Of a stretch of DNA of 64,000 bases, positions 36,017 through 48,119 are shown one piece after another. A program made the position numbers and the translations under genes. The stretch's first letter is position 1; the number at the start of each line of letters is the position of its first letter. The notes under the pieces are model-generated. The model was given only the letters and a program-made list of their open reading frames with translations, had not been told where the DNA came from and made no database searches. The stretch comes from Bactrocera neohumeralis (taxonomy: Eukaryota > Arthropoda > Insecta > Diptera > Tephritidae): the NCBI RefSeq assembly GCF_024586455.1, contig NC_065919.1, positions 8,283,368-8,347,367 of the forward strand. Direction: 5' to 3'.

Positions 36017-36600
36017 TTAGGGTGGGTTAAAAAGAAATAAGACTTTTTTTCTCTTCGTACTCCGAAAAATTGATTTGTAGATTCTCGCTTTTGTTTTTCT
36101 TTTATTTTTTGTGTTTACCTTTGATAGGCATTGATATTTGACGACGAATATCTCGTAAACGCCTAACTTTATCGAAAACTTATATGGATCATTTTTGTGG
36201 AGCAAAAAATTTCCTATGATATTAGGAGCTTCGCAATCTACAATTATGTTTTTTCATTGAGTTATACAATTAAAACAAAAAAAAACAACAAAATTGTCTT
36301 AAAATAGTCCAGTTTAACAATGAATATATTTTTAATGGATAGGTTTACAGAAACATCGTTTTAGACCTTTTTTGAAGAACATTCAATTTTCTACAAAATC
36401 CAGAAAACGAAATATGTTGAAAGAACGCGATATATGAATTTCATTATCTCATAATAAGAAAAGAATGGAAAACCGTTAGGCGTAGGACCTTTCCGTTATA
36501 ATTAAGCGCTCATACTTAGTGAGCCTTTCTTGAAGGTGTCTATGAACCAATTTTTAGAATACAAAGCAAACAAATCATTCGTTTTTTTTACCCGCCCTAA
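36017..36600. mobile_element. ~580-bp element with TTAGGGTGGGT-type inverted repeats
   Basis: Left end TTAGGGTGGGTTAAAAAG at 36017 and right end TTTTTTACCCGCCCTAA ending at 36600 are complementary with few mismatches. The interior is AT-rich with no transposase. Non-autonomous DNA element; the ends sit in palindromic TATTA/TAATA, so the duplication is uncertain. Confidence 0.7.
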
Positions 36601-36865
36601 TATTTAAATATGTACATATGTATATATGTATGCGCTTACAAGTACCTAGGTATGTCTACTATATATTACAAACATAGAGCCGAATCTTTTTTGTTTACTT
36701 CACTTTTGTGTCCACGCCTAAAAGGAGATCTGCTGAACGCGCCCAACAACAGCAATATGGTTATGTATAGCTATGTTTGCTGTTGTTGCTTGTGTAAATT
36801 AGGGCAATTGTACCTGTGTACTGATGGCAGTCGAAAACCGCGAAAAATATTCATAGCGAGTACTT

Positions 36866-36937
36866 ACTTAAAAATACGCTTGTTGGACGTGCTGCTACCC
36901 TAGTCCCTCTCGGTACATCTCATTATTCGGTACCGAC
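36866..36937 (+). promoter_or_regulatory. Repeated module 4
   Basis: The core 3' part is excellent (CTCGGTACATCTCATTATTC then GGTACCGAC, to 36937); the 5' part is altered (CTACCCTAGTCCCT). Middle box TTAAAAATAC at -45. A donor-like CTGG|GTAAGA follows at 36989, 77 bp after the initiator position, preceded by an ATG. Confidence 0.65.
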
Positions 36938-37260
36938 ACTACCAAAGCCAATTTGCATCGACAAAGCAACACTGCCATGGAGATACTGGGTAAGAGTGTT
37001 CGAAAGTCGCAAGTACACTCACTCAGTGCATTATTTGCACAGATATTGCCAATGCTATTGTTGTTCTTTCGCTACGCTATGCAATTGTAGTCATACTCGT
37101 TTCTCCGCTTGCATGCATGTGCGTGTGTGCACTTTCTATTTGCAGTTCTCGCCGACTTCGCACAATTGCATTATTGTCATAGAAGATATTAGTTTGTAGG
37201 TTTGTGTGTGCTTGAAATGAAAGGTGAGATGAAGAGCAACTCAAATGCTTGGATTTGTAA

Positions 37261-37330
37261 TGTAAAATCGTTGTGTCTTCATTGGCTGCGAGCCTGTTTA
37301 CTCTCATTACGTCTTTGTACTCAGCGCTAG
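37261..37330 (+). promoter_or_regulatory. Repeated module 5
   Basis: Core 37292-37330: GCCTGTTTACTC, TCATTACGTCTTTGTACTC, AGCGCTAG. Initiator-like TCATT with A at 37306; middle box TGTAAAATCG exactly 45 bp upstream. Only 0.4 kb from module 4. Confidence 0.68.
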
Positions 37331-37729
37331 CATTAGAAACGCTAAACACACACACACACACACGCTCACAAATAAAATGTAAAAATTGCACCGCATTTCA
37401 TACCATTTCTACACACACTCAAATTATCTGTAAACGGTAAAGAGCGTCGTGGGAACCGTTTGCTTTTTGATCGATGATTACCTTTAATGAGTTGGTTAAG
37501 TGTTTGAAAATTAGATAACAGAGATATTCCCACGAGATGAGCAAATGAGAGTAAGTTTCTTTATGAGCTTTGCGACAGAGGAAGACATGGGGGTAAGAAG
37601 TTTTGTTCGAACGAAGAAACGTAAAAACTTAAATAACGCTTTTTTACTGAAAAGAATTTCGGCAGCTAAATTTGCTCATATGACTTAGATTGTACTTTGA
37701 TTATACTGTATAGAGAAGTGATAATTGTT

Positions 37730-38700
37730 TGTCGCGAGCAAGTGTTTTTTATTGGTACAAATTATTCAAAGAGTGTCAAGAACGCGTTGACGGCGAACCA
37801 CTTCCATGAACATAAACTGTTGATAAACACGTTAATAAAATAAAGAAGTTGGTGCTTGAGAATCGAATGGAATTTCGGGGGGATCAGTGAAAACCACTTT
37901 GAAAGATAATTTGGTCATAAGAAAAGTAAAAGCACAACTGGTTCCAAAATCACTCAATTTAGTGAAAAACCAGTGTCGTGTTAAGGTCTGTGAAACGATG
38001 CTTTCCTACTACCACGAATTCACGAAAAGTATTATTACTGGCGATTAGTCTTGAATCAATGCTTACGACCCGGAAATAGACGATCGATCGGCCGAATATC
38101 GTAGAAAAGTTGTGCCGAAGCCGAAAACACACGTTAAAGCAGGTCAAAAATGAAGGTTATGTCGACAATTTTCTTCGATTATCGAGTTGTGGTGCACTCC
38201 ATACTCCTTCGCGACCGGCGAATCTGTCAACAAGGAATAATAATTATTTGAGTGTTGTGCGTCGGTTACACGAAGCTATTCTTAAAAAGAAGCAGTAATT
38301 ATGTGTCGATAACTCGGTTTTTGTTATTGTGTAGATTCTTCGTGACTTTTCGTCAAATTTTCAACCACCTATTCGCCCGATTTAGCTTCGTTTGACTTTT
38401 AGCTATTCGGCAAACTCAAACGACAACTCAAACGGTTTGGGGAAACCCATTTTGAGTCAATTGAAGCCTTTTATCATGAATCGCTATGGGCATTGAAGGC
38501 TCCTCCGGAAATTGACTTTAACAACTGTTTCGAGGATTCGAGAAAACGTTGGCACAAGTGTATTTTAGCCAAGGGCATTACTTTAAGGGGGCACAACTTC
38601 GAAACGTTTTTGTGAAAGAATAGCAGAGAATCCTGGCAAGAGTTCTAAAATGTTTCTTCATAACGTCATGAACTCAAGTATACTCAGTAAACGGACGTAA
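37730..38700 (+). pseudogene. mariner transposase remnant
   Basis: Plus-strand frames give ITGD then AYDPE (the first catalytic Asp region of mariner, usually GDESW..YDPE), KAGQK, LSVVRRLHEAILKKK, VDNSVFVI (degenerate HDNA region), then IRPI.LRLTFSYSAN in place of SPDLAPCDFxLFxxLK. Numerous stops and indels; no intact terminal repeats seen. It sits between modules 5 and 6. Confidence 0.75.
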
Positions 38701-39570
38701 CCGAAGTAATATCTTTCTCTGTCTGTCTTATATACAATGTATATTAATATTAGAGATTTTAATTTGATAAAAAAAACTCTCATTTCTGAGATTGCCATCT
38801 CGATAATTCCACCAAGTCAACTTAGCAAAATCTGGTATGGGCAAAAACATGAATGAAACCATGGAAAGAAAAGTTTCACAAATCTACAAATAACGCTTAT
38901 ACAATATATTCCTTTGTAAGAATACATGGAAGAGGCAAAGACGTTACAAAATATATATGTACATATGTATGTACATAATAATACATAAGAACTTAGATAT
39001 AGATACAAGTATGTATATAAAGAAAGTATAAATATATAAAAGAATGACAGCTCTCCAAGCCAAACAGCGAAATTTCGCAACACTTTATATACATACATAT
39101 GTACATAGCTATAGAGAACTTCTGAAGCGCCGCTGTTATAATACAAAAACATTTTTTTTTGTTCAAATAAAACGCCAAACGCAGACTCATTAACAAATCA
39201 TCCCACCGCCTTATTTCAGAGCATTTGCATACTCAGCACCACCTCATGTTCGCAAACATACAGACACCTTTATATACAGACACATATACGCGTATATAAT
39301 GCCCAACTGTGCACTGTGCATTTTGAACTCGAGTTGCTGCTTTTAAAGCTGCCGTCGCTGTTTCTGGTTCACCCGTAGGCGATGCTTTTTTTTGCTTTCG
39401 TACTTTTATCACAATTACTCGTGGGGGTCGCTTGGTGTTGTGCCTATTATGCGGTATACATATAACCGAGTTTATACACAAGTATATAGAGGATATTGAG
39501 AGTAGCTGTCGCGACACGCAGAGGTGTACGATTCTAACGCGAATTTTAACAAATTTCAGCCGTGCACTTT

Positions 39571-39639
39571 ATGAAAAATCAACCTACTCCGAGTGCTGTC
39601 AGCCTGTTGACTCTTCGTACATCTCATTACATGATGTCA
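39571..39639 (+). promoter_or_regulatory. Repeated module 6
   Basis: Core 39602-39639: GCCTGTTGACTCT, TCGTACATCTCATTAC, ATGATGTCAC. Middle box ATGAAAAATCAACCTAC at -46, nearly identical to modules 9, 10 and 11. Confidence 0.7.
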
Positions 39640-40199
39640 CTGACGGTGATGTTGGCTGGCACACAGTTTGGGATATTTGTAATTGAAATCTACTGTTGTG
39701 GTTGTTATTATTAGATGTTGTTTTAATTTTTGTCTTCTTGTCTGCGGATTGTGGTTTACGGATATATCAATCAAGCCATCTTAACAAGATATTTGAAGGC
39801 GGAGTTGAGTTTACAAACATTTAAAATAATTAATAAGAAAGTATTTTTATTACAATTATACATAAGTTTCAAGCGCTTTTCATCGTATCTTATCACAAGT
39901 CTTAACAGAACTCATAAGCTCCAGTAAGATATCTTTACTCCAAGCGAGTAGTAATAGATCATATGATGGCATTTCAAGTGATATAACAGTTAGATGAAAA
40001 CCGTTTACTTTTATTCGAAATTTTACAAAGTGAATTCTGAATTCTTTCAGTTTCAATACTAACAATAGACTAACATTTTTTTCTGTTATCGAAACCTGCT
40101 TAGTCCGTTCTAGGTAATATTTCACAGACACAATCAGTAGAGTGATGAATAGCACTCTAAAAGTCATACACCATGTACATTATCAGCTAACCTAGAGAA

Positions 40200-41420
40200 A
40201 AAATGTCGATAGAACGGATACGGTACTCTTTACAAGGAGGTATAAGATCCTGTCCTAGAAACTCCCAAAGAGGTAGATTTAACTACGAAGGATCATACCA
40301 TACTTGGAGTAATTTTGGACAGCAAGCTGACGTGGAATCTCGATGTGGAGGAGAGGGTGAAAAAGGCCAGTGGGGCTCTCTACGGATATAGATATTGCAT
40401 AGGTGTTACACAGCGGTAGTCAAGCCCATTACTTTACGGTGCTTTGGTGTGGTGCACCGCTGCCAGTAAAATATCATACAAGAACCACTGCAATGGCTGC
40501 GCTTGAAACCTGCCAACTACTGGTTTTGCAGTCGATAGCTCGGCTGCAAGATTGGCGGCGCTAGGTAAATTTTCCACAAGAACCTTCGGACATAGTTCGA
40601 TAGGCAGGAAGTCGGTGGATAAGATAGACACGGCTTATCCGGGATGCAGGGTTTTAAGTCATCGCCGCCGGGATTTATTGCGCGGAACTTCAAGCTACAG
40701 GAATACTGCAGTATTTTCCAGCCAGAAGTCTTTGCGGTCAAGAAAACAGCTGAGATAGATATCAGCGTTGGAAATTACATAAGAAAAGAGAATGTGCTTA
40801 GAAGCAGGGGCAGTAAATATATTGGCTGCCGGAAAGCGGTTTCATATATACTGGCTTCCTGGCCGCAAGGGCGTTCCAGGAAACGAAATAGCTAATGAAA
40901 TTGCCAAAGGTGTCATTCGCTTGACTACCGAAGTTCAAGAAATACGCAAATCGTTAAAAACGATACACAAGAAAATTTTAAAAAGCGCTTACAGACGGAT
41001 CAGGGTGAGGTGGAATGTATTAGCGATATGCAGGATCGTCAAGATCATGCGCAAGGGAGCAGAAGGATAACACGCAAGCTTTATACATACACGGCCTCGA
41101 AAAGACTATAGGACGGTTGTTGGTTGGTCATAGGGCACTGGCATCATATGAGACCCGTATGGACATTATTAACGTTGACGCTTATAAAAAGTGCAGGGAA
41201 GTAGACATGGCAGAGGCAAAGGAATACCTCATCCGCTTATGTCCGGTCTTATCTAGAACTCGGCTTAGTTATCTAAAAGCTTCGCAGTTCTTGGAAGTAT
41301 CGGAATTAGATATCAAGTCACTTTTAAATTTCGCTTTAACGTTCCTCACGACGTAAACTTCAGTTGGAATAATTCTCCATCAGGTAATACAAAATACTTA
41401 TTGGTCTATGTAAGGCGTGT
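40200..41420 (+). pseudogene. jockey-like LINE, 3' part (RT thumb and RNase H)
   Basis: Plus-strand fragments: TLGVILDSKLTWNLDVEERV with KKASGAL then Y (frame-broken) and CYTAVVKPI are the end of a non-LTR reverse transcriptase; FKLQEYCSIFQPEVFAVKKT and AGKRFHIYWLPGRKGVPGNE then IANEIAK are RNase H. The C-terminal LCPVLSRTRLSYL resembles the zinc-knuckle-like tail region of this LINE group. Frames shift at about 40390, 40640 and 40790. A second copy lies at 63.1 kb. Confidence 0.8.
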
Positions 41421-41559
41421 AACCATGTTCGAAAGGCCTAGATATTTTAATTGCAATTTATACTTATCTTTCATGAGAGAAAGGTGTTTGTAGATTTAAC
41501 AATGTTAGTCGAGCAATACAGCTAGAAAAAAATATCCACATGTACTACATGAGTCATCA

Positions 41560-42015
41560 TTACATCCCGAAAAAATTACGGTTTGGTGCGGTTTATGAGC
41601 CGGCCGCGCTGCCGGTCAATGATAACATAATATTTTTGGCCCCAATTGGATGACCTGGACTTGGACAATATGTGGTTCCAAGAGTACGGCGCCACAAGCC
41701 ACAAAGCAAATGTCACAATCGATTTTTTGAAAACCAAGTTTGGTGAACTTTTGACGCCATTAAACTATTTCCAGTGGGGCTACGTTAAGTCTGTGGCCTA
41801 TGCCAACGATGATCGATGAACTTCGTACGAATATCGAACGCGTAATTGCAGCAGTATCGGCCGATTTATGCTTCAAAACAGTGCATCCCTGGTGGCCATG
41901 TAAAAGAAAGTTTCACATAATGACATCGTACTTTCACAGGAATAAAGAATTTCATTGATATCCTAAACCGTTTTTGTTTTATTTTAAAAAAAATTTGTAG
42001 CGCTCTTCTTGAAAA
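41560..42015 (+). mobile_element. Deleted Tc1/mariner element copy (same family as 55.3 kb)
   Basis: Contains LNYFQWGYVKSVAYAN in the plus strand at about 41757-41805, identical in wording to the minus-strand copy at 55345-56004, and ends with GGAATAAAGAATTTCATTGATATC then GAAAACCCCTATA. Most of the transposase between about 41650 and 41700 is missing, leaving a ~450-bp internally deleted copy. Confidence 0.75.
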
Positions 42016-43780
42016 CCCCTATACATAACTCTGAAGAAAAATGCGTTGTTTAATAAAGATTCCATTGATTTATTTTTAAAAATAAGCCTGAGTGAAAAAA
42101 TAAATTGAACATCATTTTTTTTTTTTTTTTTTTTTTGAAAAATAAAAAAATATTTTATATCAACTTATAATTTTTAAATCGAAATAAGTTATAGATTTGA
42201 TTCCAAGACGAAGTCTTTCGCTATTTGCTCTAAGCTTACAACTTGCTATAACCTTCCAAAATGACTAATGATTATATTCTTCCCGACTGTAGTATTGCAT
42301 AACTGTATAACAAGCATTTCAAAGACACTAAAAACACATATTCGTATAATAAAATAATATTCCATTCATAAAAACGTTAAGCTCGAACTTTTTGAAACCA
42401 AATGCATATTTCACTGTTTCATTTTGCTCTGCAGTGCTCTGGTGTTCTGAAAAAAAAAAAATAAATAAATAAATATAAAATATATGTATGCCATAATAAA
42501 TAAAATTTCAGTTTTGTATTTCACCTTGGCTATAAACCATCAGAAGCGTTTGTTACACATAGCACGAAAACCATATTATGCCGACGGCAAAACTGGAACC
42601 AGCATTGACTCCTCCAAAAAGCAATTCCTCAAAACGTTCACATTTTTGATAACTAAGTAAGATTTACATATATTATACTACGTTGTGGCTCAGCAAATTT
42701 GAACATGGATCCGCAAGCCCCCACTATGAATGCCCAATCAAGACCAAATGTTTCCAGAAGCATGTTCAATATTTATTTTCTCTGCAAACTGCTGACGCTG
42801 GAGTTCTTACCGCTTCGACCGTAAAAATGCGACTGGCAATGCATTGCTGCCTATGTCGACCGACGAGCGCACAAAGTCGCATCCCATTGCTATGCTTTTG
42901 AACGGGCGGCCTGGGGGTTGCTTGACTTTCGTTGTGCAACAAGCTCTGTGTGTGAAGAGCAGCAACAACAAAAACACAAGATAGGCAGATGTAAAGTGAA
43001 ATGTGTTAACAGCGCAATACTAACGGGATGCACGACGGAAGAGGAAGATGGGCAAATGCACTTGTTCCCAACGCACAGTGTTCAAGTTACGTAAAAATTT
43101 TAGATAAAAAGGAAATAAGTAAAAAAATAATAAGATTATTTTTAGAGAGAATAAAAATATAAAAAAAAATTTGATATCTTTTTTTACTTTAACAAATTTT
43201 TAAAATATTTTTTAAACCAGATTTGCAGTTTGTTAATTAAAATTCAATTCCATTAAATAAATAAAAATATGTTTACAAATTTTTTTGCTATAACTAAATT
43301 AAATACATAGCCTTGAATTTGAGCTCGGCGCTATAAATTTCTTATATGCGGGCTTTAAAACTTAAATTCTAGGTCACTTGGACTCCGAAACTAAACATTT
43401 TTAGTTCCTTGGCAGCCAAATGTTGACATAATTTTATATACATATGATATTTCAATTTTTTTTTTAATAATTATTTTAATGCCCTTTGAAAAGTCACACC
43501 GTGCGCGAAAATTCAATTCCACCTATGGGCGTATTTTTATGCACCAATTTACAAATATACAGAGAAAACAATTTTAGACATACATACATATGTTTGTTTA
43601 TACATACTTCTGTATATATTAGAACCAATATGGCAAATAAGTGTGTATATATGTATGTAATAGCTCTGTAGATTTTTTCGCCGAGCTGCATTTGCGCTTG
43701 GACTGCAGTGCTCAGCATACGCTGGCATACATACATACATATAGATATGTTGGCCGCATTGGGCGGAGGCAGACGTCGCT
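42016..43780. other. Inter-module spacer
   Basis: AT-rich at 42050-42500 and 43080-43480 with homopolymers (T run at 42115-42136). A GC-richer segment at about 42690-43080 has short open frames without recognised homology. TATGTATG microsatellites near 43560-43740. Confidence 0.45.
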
Positions 43781-43782
43781 CA

Positions 43783-43897
43783 AGTGCATTGCAAAAATAA
43801 CAACAGAAAGCAAATCGAGTGGACGGTGTAAAATCGGCCTACTGCAATCGTTGTGCGCCTGTTACCACTCCGTACATGTTGTTACTCGATGCCGACG
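43783..43897 (+). promoter_or_regulatory. Repeated module 7
   Basis: Core 43857-43897: GCCTGTTACCACTC, CGTACATGTTGTTACTC, GATGCCGACG. Middle box TGTAAAATCGGCCTAC at -43; upstream box AGTGCATTGCAAAA at 43783. Its core 3' end is shared with modules 10 and 14. Confidence 0.75.
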
Positions 43898-45384
43898 TTG
43901 GTCCGACGAACACTTTCAGTTGTGTAACACAACAAACATCATCATCATCATCAACCAAACCATCCATGCAACCAACCGCTCAACCAACAACGTTCAGTGA
44001 ACCTTGCGAATCGGAAAAACTGGTTTATGCCGGCCGTTCGACGTTAAGAAAATCGTTGCTGCGCTTGGTCTTTTGCTGGACTACAGGCGGACAGCAGGCG
44101 GCATTAGGCTTTGTGTGCAAATCTAATTTGATACGGAATATAAAGCGTGTTGTTGCACTTTTTTGCATTCCGCTTTATAGTATACTTAGTTGTATGTGCA
44201 CCTGTTGTTTTTCTTGTTATTGTGCATTATAAGCAATTTGTGTTGTGTAGCTGTTTGCATTTTATTTATATTGCATTGGAGGCAGTGTGTAGACCAACTA
44301 CACAAATCTGCAAGGAGAAGATTACTCCAAAAACAATGAGACTTGTTCCACTTGTATTTTTGTTTTAAGAAATTAGTTCACACACATACATATGTGTGTA
44401 TGTAAAAGTATTTTAGGTTATATGCGCCTGACAATGGCAGGACTTTTTACACTGCTCATATTTACAGGCTTGGTAAAATGTTTGCGCAAATTTATGTGAC
44501 CGGCTTTGTATAATTTGTGAATTCTGAAGACTATAATAACAACCAATCGCTACAAACTCGAATTTATTGACAATTTTGGTCTTTAACACCAAACATTACC
44601 CATGAAGCTTTGGTTAAAACCGTTATCACATTCCGGTACCACGAGTTTTTTGCTCTTGGTATTTAGCATTAAACTCTACACGTAAACTTTGGGTTTAACA
44701 TCAGATAATTTGTCAGCTGTTCATAAAAACAAAACCTTTGACAAGAGTTAACAGTTAATCGTTTACAATGCTTGTGTTTGGTCTGGCGATTTTATTATAA
44801 CAATATTAAGTTCATTTACTTGAAAATTTCTAAAGGTACTAATTTTGGAAAAAAATTGGAAAACCTACTTCATTAAGAACAAAATTATTTGAGTGACATA
44901 AGATTCTTACTCATACGTGAAGTAACTAGAAGAAAAAGAAGAAGTGAGGCATGTTTTTTAAAATGCAATTTAAAATATTTGTGAAATGAAAGGCAGCAGA
45001 CGGACAAAGGTCACAAAATGTATCCAATTGAAATCAAGAAACAACTCAGCAACTTCAACAACTTTTTGTATCATAGTTTAGTGTTCCGAATACGTTCCAG
45101 AGCTCAAATATCCGTACCGACATATTTCCAGTCTATTGAGGACTACTTACTCAGTGAACTCTCGACTGAACGCCATAGCATTAAGCACCCAGTCTAACAC
45201 GAGCTCATGCACAATTGCATTTATATATTCATATATACATACATACATACATATTCCTATACAATATATGTATATATATATAAATATATACATACAACTA
45301 CACATAAGCTCTAAATAGCGCAATAGCATTTTCCAAAAACAAATATATTAAGTTATATGGAGACGTACAGCGGCGCCAGAGCGG

Positions 45385-45490
45385 TGGGCAATTGCAATTT
45401 CTGTCAGCTTTTGAAATCAATAGTAAAATCGCGCTATTCGCAAGTCTGATAGCCTATTAGCACTCAGTACATCTCATTACTCGCTGTGAC
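45385..45490 (+). promoter_or_regulatory. Repeated module 8
   Basis: Core 45452-45490: GCCTATTAGCACTC, AGTACATCTCATTACTC, GCTGTGAC. Middle box AGTAAAATCGCGCTA at -44; upstream box GGGCAATTGCAATT at 45385. All three elements are intact, so this is a good reference copy. Donor-like GTAG|GTAAAC at 45526. Confidence 0.78.
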
Positions 45491-47148
45491 TATTTGAGCA
45501 CGCCATAATTATTGTAAAAAGTAGTAGGTAAACAACAAAGCGCCGAATAATGACAATTGAATCAAAGCTGAATTTTTGGGGTTACTATATAAGTACATAT
45601 ACTACATATACTCATTTAAATACATACAGGGTGCACCAAATTTTCTTTTTGATTTTCAATGTCAGCTATTGTTTGACCATGACATGGATATTTTCGTTCC
45701 AGCGCTTTCAAAATTAGCATCGATCTGATATTCCTGAACTCACACGTCTTTTTCTCCCAAAGAAGCTGCTCATTTGTTGAAAACGCCGATATTAGATCAC
45801 TGTGGAATATAGCTGAATATAAACTGATCGATCAAAATCAAGGTCTTGGAAAACTGCTTTATTTCACAAGATATCTACACGAGTCTTGGCATAGATTACC
45901 TTCCAAGGCAACATTACAATCTTCGAACAAGATTTTCTGACAGTGTGTTTTATACACTATAGTTTAAAAAATACAAAAACCCAAATTTTCTGTGAAATTT
46001 TAATACATTCATGTTTTATAACCTAAAATGAAAGTATTTTGACAAAAATATCTCAAATGAATTTTGGTTACAAATCCAATCTCCTTTTGTTCACACAGTA
46101 ATGAGTATTTATTAATTGCAACCCAATATCTCGAAAATCTTGACAACTGTAACAAAAAATCAGTAAATCTCAGCTTTTTTAATAAAATAATAAAATTTCT
46201 TAACGGAAGATATATGTATATAGTATATAATAACTTAACTAATATTAGGTCGCGATTAGTCTTGTCAAATTTGTCAAAAATATGGTGTTCTACAAACTAT
46301 AACCAGAATTTGGAGAGTTACGAATCACAACGAAAACAAACAATTGGTATATATCTTCTATATTTTTATTTTAAAGATTTGGAGACTGGCTGGTTTGTTA
46401 TCAACTTGCATTGCTCCGCTAAGATCTTCGGACATTGCAGCTTACTAAAATCTCTAGATTTTTCGAACTGATCCAGAATACATCAACAATAATCATTCGT
46501 TAAGAAACTCTTCCTGCTCACACTTTCACGATCTTATCTAATATCTACTTAAGAATGAATCTCATAAGGGTATATAGCAGATAGGGTATAATGAACAGAT
46601 TTAAACTGAAAGCAACCAAATCCAAATCACACACACACAGCACAACAACAATAATACTTATGCCAAAAATGTCAACGGCATGCAAAAAAACAACAATAAT
46701 AGACACTATATCGCTGAAAAAGAAATATTCTGTTTCTTTATGGAGAACACTGTATAAGTAGGCCGCTACTAGCGCCGCTGCAGGAGAAGGGGTAAAGAGT
46801 ATGTAAATGAGTTGCCAGCGAACGGAGGTGATGGCGACATACACGAACCGCTCAGGAGTGGGCCACAGTTGTGCTGTCAGTCATGCGAACGCGCTGTCAT
46901 TTCAAATTTTGCACAGTGGTTGGACATGCAACAAATCACCAACAATATTGACGGCAAAAGCCTCAATGATCTATTCAAATGCTTCAAATTTATGCGCACG
47001 AAAATAGACTTCTGTGCGATGTTCTGGCCGCTTTATCAGCGGCGAATGTCAACGAACTTTCGCAATGGCAGCGCTACAATCACACAAACACATACATAAG
47101 TTCCACGACTAAGGGGCTGCGGTGCGGGCAGTGTGAGGAGATGGTGGT

Positions 47149-47257
47149 GCGCAATTGAAACGCGACTGTTTGAGCAAAAATCATTCATGAAAAATCAACG
47201 TTCGCCAAAAGTCTGTCAGCCTGTTCCCGCTCGGTACATCGCTTTACTCTGTGCCGC
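47149..47257 (+). promoter_or_regulatory. Repeated module 9
   Basis: Core 47219-47257: GCCTGTTCCCGCTC, GGTACATCGCTTTACTC, TGTGCCGC. Middle box ATGAAAAATCAACG at -45; upstream box GCGCAATTGAAACGCG at 47149. Confidence 0.78.
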
Positions 47258-47989
47258 ATCAAAGCGCTGCCGCCGACGACATAAAAGTCAAACGCGATAA
47301 GCCACAAACGCTTTACGCGGCTGTGAGATCGTTGATATCACTGAATGAATTCGGCGGGAAAAGCAATTGAAAATCTACAATTCAGCCGAAATACTTATCA
47401 ACGAGCGCTGAAAAAACTCAATACAATTGGAGTATTACTATGTGGTTGCCGGCAAGGTCGCCAGCAGTGTAAATATTGCATTTTTTGTTCATAAGACTGC
47501 TGGTGCACTACACAAACAACAGTTCGCTGAGCGTTTTATTTTTATTGTACATTAGCAGGTGCAGGGCAACCACACCGTAAATTGGAGAGTTCCCCCAGCA
47601 GACTGTTTCGCATTACATGTGTATGTATAGTGCCCTGGATGGTGGTTCAGGGATTAGATAAGACTTCCAGAGATTTTCAACCACATTTGATATAATAACT
47701 TAGCTTTGTGATGATTTACATACTATACACAGTTAACTAAGAATGTACTTATATTACAAGCAACACACTTCAGCTTCATAATGGACCAATGCTGTCTTTA
47801 GTAGCGATTCCTTATTATCTATGCTTTTATATTTATTTATAAGTTTGTACATACATATGTATAGGTTTTATATTTTCTAATTTCTCGTCGCAGTGCACGA
47901 CCACCTAACCACTTGCAATATACTCATGCCCACGCATGCCACACCACTGCAATTACGCGATTACGCGCGTAACGAACGGTGGTGAGACG

Positions 47990-48110
47990 GGGGAATTGCT
48001 ATTGCAATGCGAAATTCAGTATATTGTCGTGTACTTGCTGTAAAATCAACCTACAACAGCTTGCTGTTGGCCTATACCCATTCAATACAACTTGTTACTC
48101 GATGCCGACG
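47990..48110 (+). promoter_or_regulatory. Repeated module 10
   Basis: Core 48070-48110: GCCTATACCCATTC, AATACAACTTGTTACTC, GATGCCGACG. Middle box TGTAAAATCAACCTAC at -45; upstream box GGGGAATTGCTATTGCAATG at 47990. Very like module 14 although 10 kb away. Confidence 0.78.
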
Positions 48111-48119
48111 TCAAAGGAA

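Noticed and set aside
43857..43897. Core as a coding exon: modules 7 and 11 both can be read ACYHSVHxVTRC
   Set aside because: Other copies have 1-bp and larger indels (modules 2, 4, 12) or stops in that frame, upstream boxes keep spacing but not codons, and no exon structure is shared.
45140..45172. Possible seventeenth module (TTACTCAGTGAACTCTCGAC)
   Set aside because: Only part of the core fits, and neither the GCCTGTT start nor the box at -45 is present.
48039..48110. tRNA or snoRNA reading of the ~72-bp module
   Set aside because: No A/B box, cloverleaf, C/D or H/ACA boxes, and no stem conserved across copies.
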